DNA of 37,112 nt from Bacteroidales bacterium. Its GTDB lineage: Bacteria; Bacteroidota; Bacteroidia; Bacteroidales; JAIPAP01. Shown one piece after another: positions 24,472-32,040 of the stretch (its first letter is position 1; each line of letters begins with the position of its first letter). The stretch lies in assembly GCA_021740045.1 (NCBI GenBank), contig JAIPAP010000035.1, positions 1 through 37,112 on the forward strand, in the 5' to 3' direction. The position numbers and the translations under genes were made by a program. The notes beneath the pieces are model-generated. The model ran no database searches, was not told the origin of the DNA, and worked only from the letters and a program-made list of their open reading frames with translations.

Positions 24472-24472
24472 A

Positions 24473-24544
24473 CCATATAAGACACGTAAGGTCATATAAG
24501 GGATTTTTGTAACCTTCTTATGTGTTCTTATATGCCTTATGTGG
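24473..24544. repeat. Long imperfect inverted repeat made of CATATAAG-like units
   Basis: The arm at 24473-24500 and the arm at 24517-24544 are reverse complements at about 20 of 28 positions, around a 16-nt spacer. Each arm contains two or three units of the type CATATAAG/CACGTAAG. It could form a long hairpin that ends transcription of the membrane protein gene, or be an intergenic repeat element. The rest of the 452-bp spacer (24419-24870) shows only the sorting-domain scrap and a small hairpin, CCC-TGTCAA-GGG, at 24628-24639. Confidence 0.55.
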
Positions 24545-24870
24545 TTCTATTTTTAGGGGCTTTAAGAAGCAGGTAAGTAAAAACCAGCAACAATCCACTT
24601 AAAACGAACGCCAACATATTTTTCTATCCCTGTCAAGGGATGATCAGGCACGAGCCGTCATTACAACCGTACTTGATTAAAGTCCATATAAATAACATGT
24701 GTCTTTTAAAATATTAGGTATTATCCGAAATTAGTTTTACCTTGGTTAGAAATTTGGAAAAAACCGTAAGGCTAATATTCAATTGATGTTATTTTACCTA
24801 AGCCTGCTACTTATTGCTCGTACCGCTAAGCCTTGCGAACAAGTATAAAATTAACCATAAAAACATACCA

Positions 24871-26100
24871 ATGAAAACCTTTGCAGTAATTTTGTTAACA
24901 TTGGTTGTGAGCTTTCCGTTTAGCCTAAAAGCCCAGCAACCCGCAGCCGTTCAAAACCTCCAACTGGAAGAAGGCTACCAGCTTGTCTCCACCTATGTTG
25001 ACCCCGATAACCCTGACCTTCTGGAGCTGCTCGAAGAACTGCTCTTTGACGGCAGCCTGGAATTTGTGAGGAATTCCGAGGGCGAGATGTTTCACAAGGT
25101 AGGTTGGGAATGGGTTAACAACATTGGCGACTGGCAAACCAATGAAGGTTACCTTTTTTATATGAATGACCCGGCAACGATAACCATACAAGGGGAACTA
25201 TATGACCCCGGTACTCCCCTAAGCTTAGGTGAGGGCTTTCAGTTTGCCGCCTATTATTACACCGAACCCATGGATGCCCTTGAAACCAGTGCAGAAATAC
25301 TGGATAACCTGGTCTTTATCCGCAATTCCGATGGCAATATGCTGCAAAAAATTGGCCCCAATTGGGTGAACAACATAGGCGATTTCCAATATGGACAAGG
25401 TTATTTGGTAAAAATGAATGCAAGTGATGAATTGGTATACATGGATGACACCACCTTCAATTGCCCCTCCACTTTCATCGATCCCCGTGACGGGCAGGAA
25501 TACGAAGCGGTGATGATAGGTGAGCAGTGCTGGATGGCGGAGAATTTGAATGCAGGAACAATGATATATGGACCGCAACAGGATAATGGAATAATTGAAA
25601 AGTATTGCTATAGTAATGATTCTACTTTTTGTGATGATTATGGCGGGCTTTATCAATGGGACGAAATGATGCAATACGTTGTTGAACCTGGTGTAGTTGG
25701 AATATGTCCGGGTAATGGCGGATGGCACATCCCAATTGATGATGAATGGAAGATCCTTGAAGGTTCAGTTGATAGCCTGTATGGTGTAGGTGATCCGATT
25801 TGGGATACATTTGGCTGGCGGGGATTTGATGCTGGAAAGAATCTTAAATCTACCTCCGGTTGGGATTCGGGATCAGGAACAGACTTGTATGGATTTACAC
25901 TTTTACCCTCAGGCTACAAGCTTGAAGGAGGATTTTTTATAGACGTTCATAATGGAACTTGTCTATGGACTTCAAATGAAGATGGCCCTTATACATCATG
26001 GATGAGGCACTTTACTTCCACTAAAGACATCATTGCACGTTATAATTGGTCAAAGGAAGCTAGCTTTCCTGTAAGATGTATGAAATATGAAGGTATTTGA
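24871..26100 (+). CDS. Secreted FISUMP-domain protein with two copies of a roughly 75-residue module
   Basis: A 409-residue exported protein with a signal peptide (residues 1-22, ending SLKAQ). A TTG at 24814 would add 19 residues before the signal, so ATG 24871 is chosen. Residues 31-108 and 117-190 are two copies of a module with the core FVRNSEGEM, WVNNIGDWQ and EGYLFYM. Residues about 202-409 form a FISUMP domain (Fibrobacter succinogenes major paralogous domain), with IGEQCWMAENLN, WHIPIDDEWKILEG, and the closing FPVRCMKYE. FISUMP domains are typical of surface or secreted proteins, function unknown. No T9SS sorting domain is present. The FG-GAP gene starts 29 bp downstream and shares the module. 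Confidence 0.82.
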   Translation: MKTFAVILLTLVVSFPFSLKAQQPAAVQNLQLEEGYQLVSTYVDPDNPDLLELLEELLFDGSLEFVRNSEGEMFHKVGWEWVNNIGDWQTNEGYLFYMNDPATITIQGELYDPGTPLSLGEGFQFAAYYYTEPMDALETSAEILDNLVFIRNSDGNMLQKIGPNWVNNIGDFQYGQGYLVKMNASDELVYMDDTTFNCPSTFIDPRDGQEYEAVMIGEQCWMAENLNAGTMIYGPQQDNGIIEKYCYSNDSTFCDDYGGLYQWDEMMQYVVEPGVVGICPGNGGWHIPIDDEWKILEGSVDSLYGVGDPIWDTFGWRGFDAGKNLKSTSGWDSGSGTDLYGFTLLPSGYKLEGGFFIDVHNGTCLWTSNEDGPYTSWMRHFTSTKDIIARYNWSKEASFPVRCMKYEGI

Positions 26101-26129
26101 TTAATGTTCAGATAAATAAAAGCTATTAT

Positions 26130-27761
26130 ATGAAATTGAAAAGCAAAATTCTTTTTATAGTGTTATTATCTTCGTTCGTGTTAATAGCTAGTAAAAAATT
26201 ATATAGGAGTGAGTATTTTTTATCCATCCATGCTAATTCAATGAGAATCACCGATATAGAATTGGATGGAGATAATGATATTGTAATTGAACATGGTACA
26301 CTATTTAAAGACAAGTTTTATACCTCCGAAAATGTGGCCATAACAATTGTTGAAAATACAGGATATGGGGATTTTATAATTAAGAATGAAAAAACCTTTG
26401 ATCATCTAACTATTGGAATTCTAACAATGCCTGTAAATAGCGATAATTACAATGATATAATTACCACACATAATTCAAAAATAAGAGTATATTTTAATGA
26501 TGGAGAAGGTAACTTCAATGAATATGAACATTTCGATCTAAATAATGAAGCACGAATGACGGATATAGCCAATGGAGATATAAATGGCGATGGATTACAA
26601 GATATAGTGATTATTTCTCAAGACGATCAGATTTGGGGTATTTTATATAATGATGGAAACGGAGGATTTACAGAACCAGAATATTATCAACTAGGAACAC
26701 CCCTAACTGGTGTGGCATGTGGAGATATAAATGGTGATGGAAGGGATGATATTGTTGTGGGGGGATTTTATACCAATGTTTTTTTTAGTTATGAAAGTGG
26801 TTTTGAATGGCAGGAGTATGCTTTTATGTTTCGAGAATTCTATATAATGGACTTTGATAATGACGGAGATAATGATATTATATGCCAAAGATGGTTCTTA
26901 ACCCAAAGATTAGGTATATTTGAAAACAAAGGGGGGCAGAATCTAGAAATTCATTATTATCAATTTGAAGAATTTAGTGGTCAATTGAGTTGCTCTGATT
27001 TGAATGGAGATTCCCTACCCGAATTAATATTCTCTTCTGATCCTATTCGTATCTATAGAAATTTAGGATCGTATGAACTATCTGAACCAATTGAGTTTGA
27101 AATCGAGACCCATGGTGGTGGTCCTTCAATATATGGTGGGGATATGGAAGGAAATGGATACAACGATTTAGTTGTGTTAATAGATAAGTTAGAAATAATT
27201 CCTAATTTATATATATATTTTCATGATGGGATGTATGACTTTTTTGAATACCCTACCATAAAAATTCAGAATTATTTATCACTTCCTGGATACCATTTTC
27301 ATTCAAGCAGAATACTTCCCTTTGATCCCAATATGACTTCAATCCTCGATACCATAATGAATGGCGAATTGGGTTTTGTACGAAACTCCCAGGGAGAAAT
27401 GCTCCAAAAAGTTGGCGATGAATGGGTCAACGGGATCGGTGACTGGCAAACTACCGAAGGTTACCTGTTCTACTTGAATGACACCGCCAATTTCGATATA
27501 GTGGGCACCTACATCGATCCCCAAACGCCTATAGCCCTGGAAGAAGGCTATCAATTCATCAGCTTCCTTCCCGGCCAGCCCATGAATGCCATGCAGGCTT
27601 TTTATGAAGTTTTATACAGCCTCGAATTTGTAAGAAACAGCGAGGGAGAAATGCTTATGCTCATCGGCAATGAATGGGTTAACAATATAGGCGACATGCA
27701 GCCAAAAGAAGGTTACCTTGTGAAAATGTATACCGGGGATACGCTGGTGTACCCGGATTAG
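26130..27761 (+). CDS. FG-GAP/VCBS propeller fused to two copies of the same module
   Basis: A 543-residue exported protein with a signal peptide beginning MKLKSKILFIVLLSSFVLIA. A TTG at 26097 overlapping the previous stop would be a poor start; ATG 26130 is preferred. Residues about 30-370 hold six or seven FG-GAP-type repeats with calcium-loop motifs (DIELDGDNDIV, GDINGDGLQDIV, GDINGDGRDDIV, DFDNDGDNDII, DLNGDSLPELI), forming a beta-propeller. From about residue 383 the sequence changes to two module copies (GFVRNSQGEMLQKVG, EFVRNSEGEMLMLIG) like those of the gene before it, and it ends there without a T9SS domain. The DNA becomes GC-richer near 27.28 kb, where the change occurs, which supports a fusion. 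Confidence 0.82.
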   Translation: MKLKSKILFIVLLSSFVLIASKKLYRSEYFLSIHANSMRITDIELDGDNDIVIEHGTLFKDKFYTSENVAITIVENTGYGDFIIKNEKTFDHLTIGILTMPVNSDNYNDIITTHNSKIRVYFNDGEGNFNEYEHFDLNNEARMTDIANGDINGDGLQDIVIISQDDQIWGILYNDGNGGFTEPEYYQLGTPLTGVACGDINGDGRDDIVVGGFYTNVFFSYESGFEWQEYAFMFREFYIMDFDNDGDNDIICQRWFLTQRLGIFENKGGQNLEIHYYQFEEFSGQLSCSDLNGDSLPELIFSSDPIRIYRNLGSYELSEPIEFEIETHGGGPSIYGGDMEGNGYNDLVVLIDKLEIIPNLYIYFHDGMYDFFEYPTIKIQNYLSLPGYHFHSSRILPFDPNMTSILDTIMNGELGFVRNSQGEMLQKVGDEWVNGIGDWQTTEGYLFYLNDTANFDIVGTYIDPQTPIALEEGYQFISFLPGQPMNAMQAFYEVLYSLEFVRNSEGEMLMLIGNEWVNNIGDMQPKEGYLVKMYTGDTLVYPD

Positions 27762-27975
27762 GGGGAATGGATTGAAGAATATAAAGAGCTAATAAATAAA
27801 CAAAAGCCCGGCAGATGATTAAAATTCTTTGCTTCTGAAAACAACATAACAAAATGGAAGTGCTATTTGGTATAGCAATTCATATTTTTCTTTGCTGTTT
27901 AAATAGTAGCTTTAATGATTCTCCTTGTCAATTTACTTATATCGGGTATAGCCTCCAAATTCACAAACTGCATTT

Positions 27976-29610
27976 CTAATCGGTATCATCTTTTATACAC
28001 CTTACGGAATAGCCATATTCTCTGTCAATAGGATATCTTGTTATACCATCAAGAAAATTAAAGATTTCTCGGTACCAAGGTTGGCTTGAAGGATTAAAGT
28101 AAGAGGATGTCCAGAAACCAGCTTGCATTCCCTCGCCCCCTGAATTTCCGCCTAATGAGATAAGGCCGGTAGATAATGCCTTGAATTCATATAGATCATC
28201 ACCATTGTATCCATCACCCCAGCTATATGTAGCTTTTAAATGATAACCAGCATCAAAGCCCCGGTCTCCAAGATCATTCCAAATCCAATGACCTACGCCA
28301 TATTGGCTATCCACAGTCCCTTCAAGTACCTTCCATTCATGATCAGTAGGTACATGCCAGCCCTGGGGACATACCCCTTGGGTAGCGGTATCCAGTGTAT
28401 ATTGCACAACCTCATCCCATTGATAAAAGGCACCCGTCTCATCACATTTGTTTTCAAGGTTATTATAACAATACTTCTCTACAGTATCGTTATCGGTCAT
28501 AGGAACTCCACCATCTATACGGGTGCCGTAGTTCAGGTTTTCGGCCATCCAGCATTGTTCACCGATTTGAACTGTTGCATAAACCTTCTCATTTCTGAGA
28601 TCATACAATGAGTCACCACACTGCCATGAAGGGGAAGTAGTAAAAGACCATAAAGGTCCTGTTGTTATATTGCCCGTTTGATCATGTGCATCAACTTTCC
28701 AATAATACGTTTTCTCACTGGTTAAAGTATCCGGTTGAAATACAGTATCAGGTATACCGGCTGCAACTTGCTGCGGAGGTTGCACAGTATCCAGATAAAC
28801 ATCATAAACCAATGAATTCTCCTCCGGGTCGGCACAGCTCCAATGAAGAGTGGTTTCCGGATCCACATTTTGCGCGTTATGCTCAGGGAACGGGTTATAA
28901 GGAGGTTCCGGCGGCTCATTATTGGAGAGAATGCAAGTGTATGTTTTATCTTCATGCGGTTCATCAAACAGGATGGTGTCGTTATAGCCGGTGGCAAAAG
29001 CCTGCATCATAAGAGAGTCACCAGGCCTGAAATGAAATGCGCTATCCGACAACCCATGTTTTGCTGTGGAATTTACCCGTGAAATTAACCCGGTGTATTG
29101 GATCTTTGCCTTTTGACCTCCTTGTTTTGTAAGGTTAATCAGCTTCTTGGTATGCTTTTTATAGCCGTTACTAACTGTTAGAAGCAATGTTGTATAATTG
29201 CCTGACATGATCTTAAACTGATGTATACCTGCCGGGTGCTTTGTTTTGTAATGTGCTAACCGGTTTCCATTCATAGCGGATATGGTTAACACCAACCAGT
29301 TTTTATTTGGAGCATATACGGTTATAGTAGTTGAACCGCTGAATGGATTGGGACTAATTGTCATGATGTCAATCCTGTTAGCGTACTCATTCTCATTGAC
29401 CCCAACGGGATATTCAAGAAGTAGTTCCGGGGATGCACCATAAACGGTGGTATCGCATTCTTTATGTATGTTTACCACATACACACTGTCGAGGGCAAGG
29501 TAATTGCCATTGCCGGCTTGTTCTCCTTCAAACGTAAGAACGATTTGTGCGGTTTGGGAGAATAGCGTTGCGGGCAATAGTACGAAAAATAATAAATACA
29601 TGGATTTCAT
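27976..29610 (-). CDS. Secreted protein with internal sorting-like domain, Fn3-like domain and FISUMP domain
   Basis: A 544-residue exported protein whose signal peptide starts MKSMYLLFFVLLPATLFSQ. ATG 29610 is chosen because the ATG at 29658 would place 16 polar residues before the signal. Residues 83-160 (MTISPNPFSGSTTITVY) resemble a T9SS type A sorting domain, but in an internal position where it cannot act as a C-terminal signal. Residues 235-326 (NEPPEPPYNPFPEHNAQN, YYWKVDAHD) look fibronectin type III-like. Residues 331-544 form a FISUMP domain (IGEQCWMAENLN, GWHVPTDHEWKVLEG, YSVRCIKDD). It is convergent with the FG-GAP fusion gene, with no strong terminator seen in the 214-bp spacer. 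Confidence 0.82.
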   Translation of the reverse strand: MKSMYLLFFVLLPATLFSQTAQIVLTFEGEQAGNGNYLALDSVYVVNIHKECDTTVYGASPELLLEYPVGVNENEYANRIDIMTISPNPFSGSTTITVYAPNKNWLVLTISAMNGNRLAHYKTKHPAGIHQFKIMSGNYTTLLLTVSNGYKKHTKKLINLTKQGGQKAKIQYTGLISRVNSTAKHGLSDSAFHFRPGDSLMMQAFATGYNDTILFDEPHEDKTYTCILSNNEPPEPPYNPFPEHNAQNVDPETTLHWSCADPEENSLVYDVYLDTVQPPQQVAAGIPDTVFQPDTLTSEKTYYWKVDAHDQTGNITTGPLWSFTTSPSWQCGDSLYDLRNEKVYATVQIGEQCWMAENLNYGTRIDGGVPMTDNDTVEKYCYNNLENKCDETGAFYQWDEVVQYTLDTATQGVCPQGWHVPTDHEWKVLEGTVDSQYGVGHWIWNDLGDRGFDAGYHLKATYSWGDGYNGDDLYEFKALSTGLISLGGNSGGEGMQAGFWTSSYFNPSSQPWYREIFNFLDGITRYPIDREYGYSVRCIKDDTD

Positions 29611-29639
29611 AATAATGCTGTATTGGTTTTTGATGGAAT

Positions 29640-29677
29640 AAAAATAGTTGATGAGCAAGAAAAAAGCAACTATTTTT
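29640..29677. repeat. Perfect 11-bp inverted repeat upstream of the FISUMP gene
   Basis: AAAAATAGTTG at 29640-29650 and CAACTATTTTT at 29667-29677 are exact reverse complements around a 16-nt A-rich loop. The repeat sits 30 to 67 bp upstream of the minus-strand start codon at 29610. It could be a leader hairpin, a regulator site, or a terminator for antisense transcription. Confidence 0.55.
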
Positions 29678-30039
29678 GTTAAATAATATATGCCATTGTA
29701 TCAAAAGAGTATAGTAAAGTTATAAATGATTTTGTTTATTTCAAAGTATGGAAAACTTTGGTATAAAGCTAAAGCATAAAATATGGGAAGCTTGGAGCAT
29801 CAATTATTGAAGGGGCAGTATTATTTAAACAGCTTATAAATTGGAAATTTTAGCAAATTTAACTTAAACTTTTCACTAATTTTGAGATGTATTAATAGGT
29901 ATAATTTACATTTGCTTTATTGAGCTCGCTTAACTAACATCATCACTATTCGACGTCAACGGATCATTTTTAAAGTAATTAATTGAATAATAAGGGAATA
30001 GCTGTTTTGTTGATACAGGATTAAAAAACTTCTACCATA
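29678..30039. other. AT-rich spacer without recognised gene
   Basis: This 362-bp AT-rich stretch between divergent secreted-protein genes holds no coding sequence or RNA I can support. It contains AGCAAATTTAA near 29853, a pattern also found in other spacers of the window, and no confident promoter. Confidence 0.5.
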
Positions 30040-31473
30040 ATGAGAAAAATACTTTTAATATTAGCCGGCCTGTTAATGTTATCGTTTTATGCGGATACAA
30101 GAAGTGAGTATAGTATTGCTATAAAAGCAAAGTCTGTATGTCTTAATGACATTGACAGTGATGGTGGAAATGAAATAATTGTGGGACACGGATCAGGTTC
30201 ATCTGACAATACGGCCATTACCATCATGGATAATCTAAACAATAGCGGTATATTCGAAATTGAAAACACCTATGATTATATTGGTAGAGGAATTAATGTT
30301 TTTGCTATAAGGGTAAATGATGATGAGCATTCTGATTTGATTAATATTTATGAAAACGATGATACCAAAAATATAAGAGTCCATTATAATGATGGTAACG
30401 GGAATTTCAGCGAGTATTCCGATTACAGTTTGAATACATCATCAACCATTTTTAATATTGATCACGGTGATATTAATGGAGATGGGCATGAAGATATTGT
30501 TTACTTTTCCCATGTTGATTTTTTTTGGGCTATATGCTATAATGACGGTAATGGAGGTTTTGAAAGCCCAATCGTATATTCTGACCTTTATCCGGCATTC
30601 GATATAACTTGTGGAGATATGGATGGGAATGGCCGGGATGATATTATTATAGGTGGTGCAGCTGTTGCTATTTACTATAGTTACGACACCGGCTTCGTTA
30701 AACACCAGTATGAACATACAGAGCATTCGCTTGAAATTATCGATTTTGACCTGGATGGTGATAATGATCTGGTAAGTGCAACTTGGCTGGGTGGATTTGA
30801 AATGGAAATAGCCGAGAACATCAATAATGAACCGGGAAACTTTAACATTCATTACTACCAACCTTCAGGATTATACACTAATACATTTATTACCTCTGAT
30901 TTTAATAATGATTCATTACCAGATTTATTATTTACTCCATCAAAAGGTCCTTTAAAACTCATTTACAATAAAGATTCATTTAATATCACTGAAGCACAAA
31001 CAGTTAACATCCCAACCTATTGGGAGGATGCCAGGAAATCAGCTTCAGCAGATATGGACGGTAATGGATATAATGATATTGTAACTGTTAGGTACTTCCA
31101 TACATTTTTACCTTCTAATCTCAATATTAAATTCAATGACGGAGAAGGTAGTTTTGTGAATGATCCAATAACCAGTACAAACCAAACTTTATCCCAATAT
31201 AAAAATGAATTTAAGTGTTATCCCAACCCATTTAAAGATGATTTAACAATAGAATTCAAATTAAAGCATCATGCAGATGTGGAAATTTCTGTTTATTCTA
31301 TTCAGGGAAAATTAATTAAAACAATAATCAGAAGTAAGAAGAAAGGAGGTAAACATACCCTAAAATGGCGCGGGCTTGATAAGGCCGCAAAACCATGCAA
31401 GCCCGGCGCCTATATCGTCTACCTGAAGGTAAACGGAATAATCCACCAATCGGTTAAATTAATCAAATATTAA
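30040..31473 (+). CDS. FG-GAP/VCBS propeller protein with T9SS type A sorting domain
   Basis: A 477-residue exported protein with signal peptide MRKILLILAGLLMLSFYA. Residues about 30-375 contain FG-GAP-type repeats (GDINGDGHEDIV, GDMDGNGRDDII, DFDLDGDNDLV, DFNNDSLPDLL, DMDGNGYNDIV), colinear with the FG-GAP part of the 26130-27761 gene, so the two are paralogues. The last 85 residues (YPNPFKDDLTIEFKLKHHA, IQGKLIKTIIRSKK, GAYIVYLKVNG, KLIKY) are a type A T9SS sorting domain, predicting export through the outer membrane and surface attachment or release. It keeps the sorting domain that the paralogue has replaced. Confidence 0.85.
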   Translation: MRKILLILAGLLMLSFYADTRSEYSIAIKAKSVCLNDIDSDGGNEIIVGHGSGSSDNTAITIMDNLNNSGIFEIENTYDYIGRGINVFAIRVNDDEHSDLINIYENDDTKNIRVHYNDGNGNFSEYSDYSLNTSSTIFNIDHGDINGDGHEDIVYFSHVDFFWAICYNDGNGGFESPIVYSDLYPAFDITCGDMDGNGRDDIIIGGAAVAIYYSYDTGFVKHQYEHTEHSLEIIDFDLDGDNDLVSATWLGGFEMEIAENINNEPGNFNIHYYQPSGLYTNTFITSDFNNDSLPDLLFTPSKGPLKLIYNKDSFNITEAQTVNIPTYWEDARKSASADMDGNGYNDIVTVRYFHTFLPSNLNIKFNDGEGSFVNDPITSTNQTLSQYKNEFKCYPNPFKDDLTIEFKLKHHADVEISVYSIQGKLIKTIIRSKKKGGKHTLKWRGLDKAAKPCKPGAYIVYLKVNGIIHQSVKLIKY

Positions 31474-31522
31474 CTTTTTGTCAATATTTATTCAAATACA
31501 ATCTTCCCTACTAAAGTATTAA

Positions 31523-31657
31523 ACCAACAGCTACATGTCCAAAGGAAAACACAGCCTGAACATCAGCGCTGATGACCTGGCTTCCGGTGTTTACTACTAC
31601 ACCCTCGAAATCAATGGTAAAAAAGCCGGTGTGAAAAAGATGGTGGTGGTGAGGTAG
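31523..31657 (+). pseudogene. Orphan fragment matching the 3' end of the C25 gene's sorting domain
   Basis: The plus frame from 31526 reads NSYMSKGKHSLNISADDL, then continues through ASGVYYYTLEINGKKAG to MVVVR and a TAG at 31655. It matches the last 43 codons of the C25 gene (36977-37108) with about 12 differences in 132 nt, mostly silent. It begins abruptly 50 bp after the FG-GAP gene stop, and nothing upstream is homologous. It is a duplicated or stranded sorting-domain end, followed by a strong hairpin at 31699-31731. Confidence 0.85.
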
Positions 31658-31698
31658 CCTTGGCTAATGTATAACTTACTATGATTGAAACAAATTTG

Positions 31699-31731
31699 AT
31701 CCAGCAACCTCCTTGGTGGAAGTTGCTGGAT
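31699..31731 (+). terminator. Strong hairpin downstream of the orphan sorting-domain fragment
   Basis: ATCCAGCAAC (31699-31708) pairs with GTTGCTGGAT (31722-31731), and the loop can add a further CC/GG stem (CCTCC with GGTGG). The following TATTCTTACC has only a weak T-tract. It is probably the terminator of the gene that once ended in the sorting-domain fragment, now possibly used by the FG-GAP gene. Confidence 0.6.
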
Positions 31732-32040
31732 ATTCTTACCTTATCGCTAGCGTACATACCAACTATTTATCCGCCGTATGTAAGGAGCCAGATAATTTTT
31801 CTAATATAATTTAAAATCATTAAAAATATTTATTCCTGTATAAAATTTTTGATAAAATGTATTACCTTTACAATAACGCTACAAATAGAAAAGGCCATGA
31901 CTAAACTCACTACCACTTGTTTAGCAAGCCTTTGATCGGTATATGAAAAAACAGCTCCCATGCAAATAATTGGCAATTAATATTAATGATAACCTATGTT
32001 GACAAACAATAGAAAGCATATAAACTAAAAAATTAATCCC
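31732..32040. other. AT-rich leader region of the Asp-box/C25 operon
   Basis: This 309-bp AT-rich stretch has no coding sequence I can support. The promoter of the downstream two-gene unit is presumably here, but no clean TTG/TAnnTTTG pair was identified. Confidence 0.4.

Noticed and set aside
24814-24870. Upstream TTG start for the FISUMP gene
   Set aside because: It would place 19 mostly polar residues before a typical signal peptide; ATG 24871 gives a standard exported protein.
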